Assembly (NCBI GenBank): GCA_039024315.1
Contig: JBCCQN010000112.1
Coordinates: forward strand, 1-27,116
Origin: JBCAWW01 sp039024315
GTDB taxonomy: Bacteria > Bacteroidota > Bacteroidia > J057
Direction: 5' to 3'
DNA length: 27,116 nt
The translations under genes and the position numbers were made by a program. The notes beneath the pieces are model-generated. The model was not told the DNA's origin, ran no database searches, and was given only the letters and a program-made list of their open reading frames with translations. This document shows positions 17,601 to 24,432 of the stretch, piece after piece (position 1 is the stretch's first letter; each line of letters starts with the position of its first letter).

Positions 17601-20367
17601 CTTTGGTCTCCGTTTGAGTACAGCCGTTTATATCCGTGACGGTCAGGCTGACGGTATAGGTGCCATTATTGGCATAGACGTGCGCAGGATTGGACTGTGC
17701 TGAAGTATTGCCATCCCCAAAATCCCATAAGTAGCTAAGATTTAAGCCTGCGCTAAGATTATTGAATGCAATCGGTACGCCTGGACAATCAATGGGCGAA
17801 GGCGAGACAAAGTCTGCACTCGGCTCACTTACCAGAATGGGATTGGCAAGCTGAGTGCTATCCGAACAACCATCCAAGTCCGAAACACTGATACTAATCG
17901 GATAGGTGCCTGGAGCAGTATAAGTATGAAGGGGGTTGGGCTGATTAGAAGTATTGCCATCACCAAAATACCAAGTCAGGTTCGTAACTGGCGAAGTATT
18001 TGCGATACTACTGTTAAACTGCACCGGCAAAGGATTACAGCCACTGTCTGGAGCGGCTACGATATCCACTACAGGACCTTTGACTGTGATCAAACCTGGT
18101 TTGAAGAGGGTATCAGTACAGCCAAGGGCATTGGTTGCGGCCATATAGACATCATAGACCCCTGGGCTCAAAACCGTCAAATTTGGGCTAGCACTTAGAC
18201 CAAGATAGGTAGGTCCTCCAACAATATCGATGTACTGCGAAGTATAGTTTGGTGAACTGTTTTGAACTAGAATCTGAAATGGCGCACATCCGACTGTATC
18301 AGAATAGGTAAAATCCGCTACCATTGGTTGAATATTGATAGGAAGATTTTGTTGATCACTACAGCCACTAATGGTATCGGTCACTACAAGCGAAACGATA
18401 AAGGTACCGGCCTGCGTAAATGTATGAACTGGACTAGGAATGGAATCAATACTGCCATCGCCAAAATCCCATTGCCAAAGATTAGCCCCAAATGAAAAGT
18501 CCGTGAAAGTAACGGTCAAAGGGGTATCACAAGAGAAGGCTGTATCAGCTAAGAAGGAGACTTTGGGAGGATTGATGTAAATGTAATCCGTCAGAATCAA
18601 AGTATCAGTACAGCCATTGTTTTCTACTACCAGGCTGACGTCAAAATATCCCGTATCAGTATAGGTATAAACTGGATTAGGTAAAATAGATGTCCCTCCA
18701 TCACCAAAATTCCAAAAAAAGTTGAGAGCGTTAGTAGCTAGATTAGTAAAGGATAGCATTTGGTCTAGACAGGCAGAAGTAGTGTCAACGCTAAAGTCTG
18801 CTGTTGGGGGTGAGCCCACTTCGATATAATTGAACTGCGTCAGGGTATCGCTACAACCACTGGCGTCTATTACGATCAGCCTCACGTCATAGGTGCCTGG
18901 ATTTAAATAAACATGATTAGGGCTTGCTCCTACAGCAGTGCCACCATCTCCAAAGTCCCACTGCCAAGAAACAATATCTGCACCATTCGGTAAATAGGCG
19001 AAGTTGACGTTTAGCGGCACGCATCCCTCACTAGGAATCGCCCCAAAGTTGGCGAGCGGCGGTAAAACCTCTACTAAAGCAGATTGGGCAAGTGTCTCAC
19101 TACAACTATCCGAGCTAAATACGGTAAGGCTCACGTCAAACTGACCAGCACTGAGGTACGTATGGGTAGGATTGGCTAAAGTAGAAGTATTACCGTCGCC
19201 AAAATCCCAAAACCAAGCGGCGGCATTTTGTGAGTTCTCCGTAAAGCTTACCGTGTAAGGGGTAGAACAACTAAAGGTATCAAGAGTAGTAAAGGCTGGG
19301 ATAGGAAGAGTCCCTACGCTGATATTGATACTTGTATCCGTCATACAACCATTGGGATCAATTACTGAAACCGCAACCGTATAGTTTCCTGGGCTAGCAT
19401 AGGTATGATTAGGCGTGGGGGAGGTCGCTATGCTGCCATCGCCAAAGTCCCAATCATGAGTGGCAGAGGTACCGGAATTAGTACTGAAGACAATGGGATT
19501 ATTTGCACAAAGGATATTGGGTTGTAAACCGATGATCGGGTTTACATTGCCGATCGTGATAGCATCCACTTGGGTGAAACTATCGGTACATGCTAAGCCT
19601 GCTGAACTGACCGTATGCAAGACTGTAAATAGGCCAAAGCTAGTATAAGTATGCTGGGGATTGGCCAAAGTTGAAGTATTGCCATCGCCAAAATCCCAGA
19701 AGTGCTGCAAACCCAAGAGGGTGTCCTCGGCGGTGAAACTGACTGTTATCGGAGCGGTACAACTAAAGCCAATATCAAAGCTGAAGCTTGCATCAGGAAT
19801 GGAATCAACCTGAATGAGGTTAGGTTCTATCAATAAATCACTACAGCCATTTTCGTCAATGATCGCGTAAATGATATTGTAGGTTCCAGCATTTTGGTAG
19901 GCGTGTGTAGGATTACTAGCACTTGAAGTGATCCCGTCCCCAAAGTCCCAACTAACCGTCAAATTACTTCCCGAGCCAAGTACACTTTGGTCCAAAAACT
20001 GGATAGAATCCCCTTGACAAAGCTGGTTTGGGTTGACTGAAAAGTCAGCGGTAGGACCAGCGAAAACGTTGATATAGTTAGGCTTGATGACAGTGTCTTG
20101 CGTACCGTTTGCATAACCGATAATCAGCTGAACCGTGTAAGTTCCAGCGGCACCGTATATCAGGCCAGGAGACTGTAAACTTGAAGTATTGCCGTTGCCA
20201 AAGTCCCAATCCCAAGAAATAGCGTTGGGGGTTAGATCCGAAAAGGCTACAATCAATGGCGCACAACCCGAGCTAGGCGTAGCCAAAAAGTCGGCTTGGG
20301 CAAATAGAGAGTTGATTTGGGTGACTCCAAGGAGAGCCGCCCCAAGCAGAGCAAGGATTTTTTTCAT
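14662..20367 (-). CDS. Giant secreted PKD-repeat protein with fibronectin-like domains and T9SS type B (gliding-motility-type) sorting domain
   Basis: A 1901-residue export-targeted protein. I chose the ATG at 20367, which gives the signal peptide MKKILALLGA...SLFAQ, over an in-frame start five codons upstream. From about residue 25 to 1415 there are 17 tandem PKD-type repeats of about 82 residues, nearly all with the WDFGDG core and a later GTY-V-L strand. Sixteen of the 17 carry two cysteines, one near the repeat start (SGC-PL) and one in the last strands (NGCSDT). Repeat 1 lacks the second Cys, and repeat 9 has lost the FGDG core. Four fibronectin-III-like domains follow (about 1420-1800), then a 91-residue type B sorting domain (IFAPTAFTPNNDGKNDRF, IYNRWGELIY, GWDG, PEGVYIF). 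The role is probably adhesive or structural at the surface. No catalytic module is seen. Confidence 0.92.
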   Translation of the reverse strand: MKKILALLGAALLGVTQINSLFAQADFLATPSSGCAPLIVAFSDLTPNAISWDWDFGNGNTSSLQSPGLIYGAAGTYTVQLIIGYANGTQDTVIKPNYINVFAGPTADFSVNPNQLCQGDSIQFLDQSVLGSGSNLTVSWDFGDGITSSASNPTHAYQNAGTYNIIYAIIDENGCSDLLIEPNLIQVDSIPDASFSFDIGFSCTAPITVSFTAEDTLLGLQHFWDFGDGNTSTLANPQHTYTSFGLFTVLHTVSSAGLACTDSFTQVDAITIGNVNPIIGLQPNILCANNPIVFSTNSGTSATHDWDFGDGSIATSPTPNHTYASPGNYTVAVSVIDPNGCMTDTSINISVGTLPIPAFTTLDTFSCSTPYTVSFTENSQNAAAWFWDFGDGNTSTLANPTHTYLSAGQFDVSLTVFSSDSCSETLAQSALVEVLPPLANFGAIPSEGCVPLNVNFAYLPNGADIVSWQWDFGDGGTAVGASPNHVYLNPGTYDVRLIVIDASGCSDTLTQFNYIEVGSPPTADFSVDTTSACLDQMLSFTNLATNALNFFWNFGDGGTSILPNPVYTYTDTGYFDVSLVVENNGCTDTLILTDYIYINPPKVSFLADTAFSCDTPLTVTFTDFSFGANLWQWDFGDGSIDSIPSPVHTFTQAGTFIVSLVVTDTISGCSDQQNLPINIQPMVADFTYSDTVGCAPFQILVQNSSPNYTSQYIDIVGGPTYLGLSASPNLTVLSPGVYDVYMAATNALGCTDTLFKPGLITVKGPVVDIVAAPDSGCNPLPVQFNSSIANTSPVTNLTWYFGDGNTSNQPNPLHTYTAPGTYPISISVSDLDGCSDSTQLANPILVSEPSADFVSPSPIDCPGVPIAFNNLSAGLNLSYLWDFGDGNTSAQSNPAHVYANNGTYTVSLTVTDINGCTQTETKVNYVTIADLVAGFTADTTSASCPPLLVNFTSTSSLNGNNTYQWDFGDGTSSTQMNPSHIYAIPGTFDVSLIITTGSGCADTVLAPSLIDLAGPYGTFTFSPDSGCPPLNVFVSVDPTNTVLFQYDMGDGTLTNSADSNYVHTYSLAGTYFPQINLNDGLGCDVLITSTDPVVVFPLPTADFNVSQNVVCDAGTVLFTDLSTASAGIASWLWDFGDGTTSTQNNPFHTYNQIGTYDVSLVVFSDDGCADTLLIPNLIQVVPSPQAEISVLDSVGCQVFTLDLLDNSTPASAPIIDWQWDFGDGSPAATGNPVTHSYANVGISIATMIVTDSLGCSDTAYQSIEVLPLPNPDFTVLPDSFGCSPFIGMFQDQSAGAIDWQWDFGDGSAPQFASTPSHLYQNDGVYSVSLIVTDINNCVDSITKPNYIRLDHPEADFSFTSPVCPQEVVTFLDQSQSDTSLVSWQWSYGDGQTGLGNPAYHAYTNAGFYDVQLIVGDFFSCRDTLVIQDAVEVLLSEVPIPPAMSVVSVTGNNSINIKWEPYPNTINDFGEYVISRRENGGPYQEIYITTDINQLQYTDNNTDATTSEYCYRLQVRNYCGLGSELGASVEHCAVNLSTVSLPEQIELNWTPYQGWPNGVEEYRIYRVTDYNPANATLLNTVAGNTLSYLDIEMNCDEAFSYRVEALARNSGTLSWSDTSRNRPIHARIQERAHMVRASVENNLNVVLEWELPIVPGLVDYLIEKDDGNGYQSLITGPISTGTNSYVDAMVDVSLQSYDYRAFAIDTCGDLTPVGRLGRTIVLKALYGNGRVQLDWSAYEQWELGVEKYLIEIFNEATGQWGLQAEVSGGNLSFLDENADIGQPINCYRITAVEFNGNRVISHSNEVCVTLDPLIFAPTAFTPNNDGKNDRFVLKGTFVDQFKMDIYNRWGELIYTTNDIEEGWDGTMRQGGPAPEGVYIFVANGNGYSGVGSRRAGTVTLYR

Positions 20368-20526
20368 AGCACAATCGTACAAAAATCTAACCTATTACAC
20401 CCCCAGATGTAAGATCAATAGTTAATCTGCCCGTAAATTTAGGAATTCGGTAATAAAAATGCTTTTTACTAACAAAACCAGCATCAAAATTGATGAATGA
20501 AGAAGTAATATTTTTTATCTAATTGA

Positions 20527-22074
20527 TTATGAAATATAGAGCTTGACCGCATTTGCGCATTTCTCTCCGTCGATAGCCGCCGACATAATTCCTCCCGCGT
20601 AGCCAGCCCCCTCTCCACAAGGAAATAAACCCTTTACTCTCACGTGCATTAGGCTTTCTCGCTCTCTTGGGATGCGTAGGGGTGAGGAAGTGCGGGATTC
20701 GACCCCAAGCACTACTGCTTCCTCCGTCAAATACCCCTGAAGTCTCGCTCCGAAGCGCCTAAAGCCTCCTTGCAGACGTTTTAAGATCTTTTGGGGTAGG
20801 ACTTCTCGCATATCAACGGCGCTAATGCCTGGCAAATAAGAACAAGCAGGCAAATCCTGAGATACCCGATTTTTTAAAAAATCGGTCAAACGTGCCGCCG
20901 GTGCGACTTGCTTTCCTCCCCCTTGGACGAAAGCTCGTTTTTCTATTGCTGCTTGTAGTTCTACTCCAGCCAGAACACTGTCTCCACGAAAATCTGCCAA
21001 ACCCAATTCTACCACCATGCCGGAGTTGGCAAAGGGGGAATTACGTTTTGAGGGCGACCAACCGTTTACGACTACCTCTCCTTCTTCAGTAGCCGCGGGA
21101 CAGATAATGCCTCCCGGACACATGCAAAAAGAGTAGACTCCTTTACCTTCTACCTGTTGTACGAGGGAGTAGGACGCAGCAGGTAAGTTTTCATGCCGAG
21201 GACTCTGATGATATTGAATTTGGTCTATGACGGTTTGAGGGTGTTCTACTCTTACGCCCAAGGCGAACGCTTTTGCCTCTATTTCTATTTTTGATTGCTC
21301 TAATAGCCTGAATATATCCCTAGCTGAATGCCCAGTGGCTAGGATGAGAGCCTCCACGGGCCACCATTCCTTCCCATTGACTTGAATTGCTTTTAATTGA
21401 TCTGACTCAATCTTGAAATCCGTCAGTTTGGTATCAAAATGGATCTCACCGCCAGCTTCTAATATGGCCTCCCGCATGTTTTGGATGATGCGGGGTAGTT
21501 TATTGGTGCCGATATGAGGATGGGCGTCAATTAATATTTCCTTGGTAGCCCCAAATTGAACCAAGACCTCCAACACTCTTTGCGTGTCCCCTCTTTTGGT
21601 GGATCGGGTGTAAAGCTTTCCGTCGGAAAAGGTTCCTGCACCTCCTTCACCAAAACAATAGTTAGACTCTGGATTTACAATCCCCTCTTTGGTCAGTTTG
21701 GCCAAATCTCTCCGGCGATCCCGCACGGCTTTGCCGCGTTCGATGACTATCGGTTTTAAGCCCTGTTTGATCAGATGTAAAGCCGCAAACAATCCGGCTG
21801 GCCCGAGTCCTACAATATGTACTGGGGGCTTGGCAGAAACATCTTGTAGAGGAAACTGACTGTCAGGAATTTCTTCAAACTTTTCATCCACCCAAAGCCT
21901 TAAGCGCAGCACATAAGTTGCCTTCTTTTTTCTTGCATCAATTGAGCGTTTAAGCAGTTGGATATGATGGATGCGATTTTCTGCGACTTTTAATTTACGC
22001 GCGGCCTGACGATGGATAAAAGTATCGTCATTTATGAATTTAGGAGGGATGGGAAGCTGAATTTCCTGCGGCAT
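20527..22074 (-). CDS. NAD(P)/FAD-dependent oxidoreductase of the COG2509 type
   Basis: A 515-residue cytosolic flavoprotein. It opens with a small basic alpha/beta domain (KLKVAENRIHHIQLLKRSIDAR, written here only to its key RSIDAR element), which is standard for this family. The FAD-binding Rossmann motif VGLGPAG lies at about 88-94 with the ERGK loop after it. YCFGEGGAGTFSDGKLYTR, MCPGGIICPAATEEGEVVVN and the C-terminal FPCGEGAGYAGGIMSAA are hallmarks of this 'NAD-utilising dehydrogenase' group. The physiological reaction is not established for most members. The ATG at 22074 begins MPQEIQLPIP as relatives do. A longer frame back to 22113 starts with TTG and would run into the upstream hairpin, so I reject it. 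No close partner gene is visible. Confidence 0.88.
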   Translation of the reverse strand: MPQEIQLPIPPKFINDDTFIHRQAARKLKVAENRIHHIQLLKRSIDARKKKATYVLRLRLWVDEKFEEIPDSQFPLQDVSAKPPVHIVGLGPAGLFAALHLIKQGLKPIVIERGKAVRDRRRDLAKLTKEGIVNPESNYCFGEGGAGTFSDGKLYTRSTKRGDTQRVLEVLVQFGATKEILIDAHPHIGTNKLPRIIQNMREAILEAGGEIHFDTKLTDFKIESDQLKAIQVNGKEWWPVEALILATGHSARDIFRLLEQSKIEIEAKAFALGVRVEHPQTVIDQIQYHQSPRHENLPAASYSLVQQVEGKGVYSFCMCPGGIICPAATEEGEVVVNGWSPSKRNSPFANSGMVVELGLADFRGDSVLAGVELQAAIEKRAFVQGGGKQVAPAARLTDFLKNRVSQDLPACSYLPGISAVDMREVLPQKILKRLQGGFRRFGARLQGYLTEEAVVLGVESRTSSPLRIPRERESLMHVRVKGLFPCGEGAGYAGGIMSAAIDGEKCANAVKLYIS

Positions 22075-22113
22075 GGCGCAATTTCGGATAATTTCTACGA
22101 ATGCGCTAATCAA

Positions 22114-22143
22114 AAGGGTCTGCTAGGTATTTAGCAGACCCTT
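22114..22143 (-). terminator. Perfect hairpin, likely terminator upstream of the FAD protein gene
   Basis: A perfect 12-bp stem, AAGGGTCTGCTA / TAGCAGACCCTT, has the 6-nt loop ggtatt. On the minus strand it is followed by TTTTG. It lies beyond the SRPBCC gene (stop at 22318) and 39 bp before the FAD gene's ATG. Termination of the SRPBCC transcript is the best reading. Like the hairpin at 14623, its arms begin AAGGG and end CCCTT. Confidence 0.6.
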
Positions 22144-22171
22144 CTTAAGGATTTAAAAAATATTGATGATG

Positions 22172-22301
22172 ATCGTTTTGCGAAGCAAGCGAAGAAAGGA
22201 GATTTCTCGTCGCGGTGCTCGCTCGAAATGAAATCGGGGTAGGTTTAGCGACAAGGCACTGCCTTGTCGCGTACTTGGGATAATCGTTCTGCGAAGCAGG
22301 C
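22172..22301. repeat. Composite intergenic repeat region: direct repeats flanking palindromic elements
   Basis: Two 19-bp direct repeats (22172-22190 and 22283-22301, core GCGAAGCA, 17 of 19 identical) bracket two inverted structures. The first is AGATTTCTCG...CTCGAAATGA at about 22200-22230, resembling palindromic ATTTCTCG/CGAAAT repeats I associate with Bacteroidota intergenic regions. The second is a perfect palindrome at 22248-22270 (GCGACAAGGCA-c-TGCCTTGTCGC). There is no open reading frame. It is probably a copy, or mosaic, of a dispersed genomic repeat, but this cannot be confirmed from one window. Confidence 0.55.
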
Positions 22302-22317
22302 CACCCTCCACCAGCCA

Positions 22318-22770
22318 TCAAGCTAAGGCAACGGATGCTTCTCTTTGAGCGAGTTCATCCAAACCCTTCAAGATCTTGGGCATGGCGACAAATCTAAAGC
22401 TCAGATAAAGCATAGGAGCCAAGATGCTATACTTAGGAGTGAGCTCTACCTCCATATAAGCCTCAGTTTCATTTGCGGCTATTCGCCGAACGCCTAAAGT
22501 CGCTTGGGCCGATTTAAAAGGCATAGAACTTTCGTAAATATCGACAGTGTAGTGCGAATCTGCTTGCCAGTCTATGACTCGTTCCTTTACGAAGTTGCCG
22601 TCGTTGAAATTGCACTGTCGTGTAGCGCCTAATTCTCCACTAGCTGCCCCCTCTACATAATGGGAATTGTCTAGCAAAGGGTGAAAACGCTGGATATTGC
22701 CAAAGTCAGCTAAATAGGCCCAAATTGTCGCAGCTGGGGCATTGATTTTTCGGTTTACTTGAATTTTCAT
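22318..22770 (-). CDS. SRPBCC-fold (polyketide cyclase/START-like) protein, cytosolic paralogue
   Basis: A 150-residue protein of the SRPBCC helix-grip fold, which makes a deep hydrophobic pocket for lipid-like or polyketide ligands. The start VNRKINAPAATIWAYLADFGNI is the typical first strand and helix (key element INAPAATIW). HPLL, GELGATRQCNFNDG and FVKERV follow, then strands and a long C-terminal helix (YLSFRFVAMPKILKGLDEL). I chose the ATG at 22770. The longer frame to 22821 begins with GTG and adds a low-complexity stretch. No signal peptide is present. It is clearly a paralogue of the next upstream gene, sharing INAPAA-hydrophobic-WA, HP, CNFN and FxKE elements in order. Both genes are on the same strand, 65 bp apart, and probably co-transcribed. 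Ligand unknown. Confidence 0.84.
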   Translation of the reverse strand: MKIQVNRKINAPAATIWAYLADFGNIQRFHPLLDNSHYVEGAASGELGATRQCNFNDGNFVKERVIDWQADSHYTVDIYESSMPFKSAQATLGVRRIAANETEAYMEVELTPKYSILAPMLYLSFRFVAMPKILKGLDELAQREASVALA

Positions 22771-22835
22771 AATCAAAAATTGGCATCTGACTGAGGCAAG
22801 CGATGAAGCTGCCTCTGTCACATGAAATTGGAAAT

Positions 22836-23423
22836 CTAGTTGGAAGAAATTTGACGTTTTACCTGCTTAAAATTGTCTTTATTGACATTCTCACCGGTAT
22901 TGACGTGATGCTCAATGGCGATAGCATAGTCGGCAATTAAGCCTTTAAAGCTACTTTTCATCATGCCTCCCATCATCGCAGGTACGGTACGATAGGTCAT
23001 ATCAAAGACGAAGCGACAGGTGTTTTCGTCAATCGGCTCAACCCGATAAATCGCAAAAGTATACTCAGGATCTACGGGGAATTTACCGGCTTGGAACACC
23101 TGATTTTTGAAAGTATAATTGGCAGGATCATAATTTACCTGCTTTTCCTTGAGGAACTTGGTCCCGCTTTCATTGAAGTTACAAACGCGCTCTGCGCCTT
23201 CACCAGCTTGCAGGCTCCCATTGATATAATCAGAGCTGATGATCTTGGGATGAGAGTTGGCGATGGCACCATAATCCTCACCCACTACTGCCCAAACCTT
23301 AGCCGCTGGAGCATTGATGACATGAGATACGGTAAATTTCTGGACCTTTTCTTGCGCTTGTAAAAAGCTAAAGCCTAAAACCGTAAGACTAAACAAAATG
23401 CTGATTTTGAGAAATGATTTCAT
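22836..23423 (-). CDS. Exported SRPBCC-fold protein, paralogue of the downstream gene
   Basis: This 195-residue protein begins with a signal peptide (MKSFLKISILFSLTVLGFSF, then LQAQEK), so it should be periplasmic. The mature part is an SRPBCC/START-like domain: VSHVINAPAAKVWAVVGEDY, HPKIISSDYINGS, ERVCNFNESGTKFLKEKQV, then TCRFVFDMTYRTVPAMMGGMM and a C-terminal helix ending in a polar tail. It aligns along its length with the 150-residue cytosolic protein encoded just downstream. An exported member of this normally cytosolic fold next to a cytosolic twin is unusual. The AraC-type regulator gene ends 98 bp upstream on the same strand, with the palindrome CAAGATCTTG (23507-23516) in the gap. 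Function unknown; lipid or aromatic ligand binding is an inference from the fold. Confidence 0.84.
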   Translation of the reverse strand: MKSFLKISILFSLTVLGFSFLQAQEKVQKFTVSHVINAPAAKVWAVVGEDYGAIANSHPKIISSDYINGSLQAGEGAERVCNFNESGTKFLKEKQVNYDPANYTFKNQVFQAGKFPVDPEYTFAIYRVEPIDENTCRFVFDMTYRTVPAMMGGMMKSSFKGLIADYAIAIEHHVNTGENVNKDNFKQVKRQISSN

Positions 23424-23521
23424 CTTAAATTAGTTTTAAGGGTGTTGTTTATTGAGTACCCTACAAAGATGAATCAGTCTTTAATCAGAAGTTTTGTCGA
23501 TCAGTTCAAGATCTTGTCAAT

Positions 23522-24361
23522 TTAGTCCAAACGATAACTTGAGGGTGAAATCTGGTAAAATTGCTGAAAAGACTTTGAAAAATGAGCCAAATCGACAAAT
23601 CCGCATTCATAGGCTACTTCTGAGATCCGGAGCTCTGTAGCCTTAAGGAGCTTGGCTGCTTTTTCCAGTTTGCGCTGTTTGATATACTTAGCCGGAGATT
23701 GGTCATAATGTTTAACAAACTCCCTTTTGAAGCTAGAAAGACTTAAGCCGGCTAAATGAGCTAGTTCTTCCAATCCTAGATTGTTGTAGAGATTGGCTTC
23801 GATGATTTCTTTAAAGTCTAACTCTGCCGGAGCAAAGAGTCCTGCTAGCAGCCTTCTGATCGTTTCTGCATTGTCCGTTTTGGCTAGTAGTAGGATCAAT
23901 TCCTTAAGCTTCAACTTGATCAGTTCATCGCTCAAAAGACTGGGATTTTCAAAGTAAAACCTGAGTCCCTCCACGTAATTCTTCATTAAATCTCCTCTGA
24001 TGATCTCCGGCTGTTTGAGGGGCTTGACATTGTTAACTTCCAGCAAAAAGTCTGGAAACTCCTTATCATAAATCAGCTTTAGGATTTCGGGGTACAAGTG
24101 GACTGCCACCGCTTCACAGGTCTCCCCTTCTACCGCATCGAGATAGTCATTGAAGTAATTACCGCATTGCAGTAGGATGCCCTCATTTGCCTTCCCCCAT
24201 ATAGTAGCAGTTGGCGTAATTGCCCCAGCATGACCAGAAACGATATAATAAAAGCAGGCCTCATCAGGCATCTCGACAAGCAAGCGAAAGGGAGGCTGCA
24301 AAACTACCTTCTCAAAAATTTTCTTACCGTGGAAGTCAAATTGTTGATGCGCCTGTATCAT
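23522..24361 (-). CDS. AraC-family transcriptional regulator
   Basis: This 279-residue regulator has two parts. Residues 1-170 or so form a cupin-like sensor domain with no clear ligand signature (FYYIVSGHAGAI, GILLQCGNYF, AVAVHLYPEILKLIYDKEF), similar to ExsA/PobR-type sensors. Residues 180-279 are the AraC DNA-binding domain with two helix-turn-helix motifs: LEELAHLAGLSLSSFKREF, then KLLKATELRISEVAYECGFV with FSKSFQQFYQISPSSYR, the classic C-terminal signature. The ATG at 24361 abuts the perfect palindrome AATTGTACAATT (24362-24373). The gene is divergent from the sulfatase and precedes two SRPBCC genes on its own strand, so either or both may be its targets (inference). Confidence 0.92.
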   Translation of the reverse strand: MIQAHQQFDFHGKKIFEKVVLQPPFRLLVEMPDEACFYYIVSGHAGAITPTATIWGKANEGILLQCGNYFNDYLDAVEGETCEAVAVHLYPEILKLIYDKEFPDFLLEVNNVKPLKQPEIIRGDLMKNYVEGLRFYFENPSLLSDELIKLKLKELILLLAKTDNAETIRRLLAGLFAPAELDFKEIIEANLYNNLGLEELAHLAGLSLSSFKREFVKHYDQSPAKYIKQRKLEKAAKLLKATELRISEVAYECGFVDLAHFSKSFQQFYQISPSSYRLD

Positions 24362-24373
24362 AATTGTACAATT
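24362..24373. promoter_or_regulatory. Perfect 12-bp palindrome at the AraC start, candidate operator
   Basis: AATTGTACAATT is fully self-complementary and directly touches the regulator's start codon, inside the 71-bp divergent gap shared with the sulfatase gene. A binding site here could block or tune both promoters. Function is inferred from position and symmetry only. Confidence 0.35.
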
Positions 24374-24432
24374 TAGATATTATTAGCATACTACAGCTTC
24401 AGCCTTTTCACCAATCGCCAAAACCTAAGACG

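Noticed and set aside
14900..20300. CRISPR-like regular DNA repeats (CCATC-CCAAA-TCCCA about every 245 bp)
   Set aside because: They encode the WDFGDG core of each PKD domain in an unbroken reading frame. Spacing equals the protein repeat length, and flanking sequences are diverged homologues rather than unique spacers.
22072..22113. Upstream extension of the FAD protein
   Set aside because: It would start at a TTG inside the hairpin region, and the ATG at 22074 gives the N-terminus typical of the family.
22771..22821. Upstream extension of the cytosolic SRPBCC protein
   Set aside because: It begins with GTG, adds a low-complexity Ala/Ser stretch, and removes the normal family start at MKIQVNRKINAPAA.
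23496..23521. TTGACA-like sigma70 -35 box on the minus strand before the exported SRPBCC gene
   Set aside because: Bacteroidota primary sigma uses TTTG/TAnnTTTG elements. No matching -10 or -7 at the right spacing was found, so the match is probably chance.
24364..24432. Upstream extension of the sulfatase
   Set aside because: It begins with TTG and would bury the lipoprotein signal peptide. The ATG at 24433 restores it.
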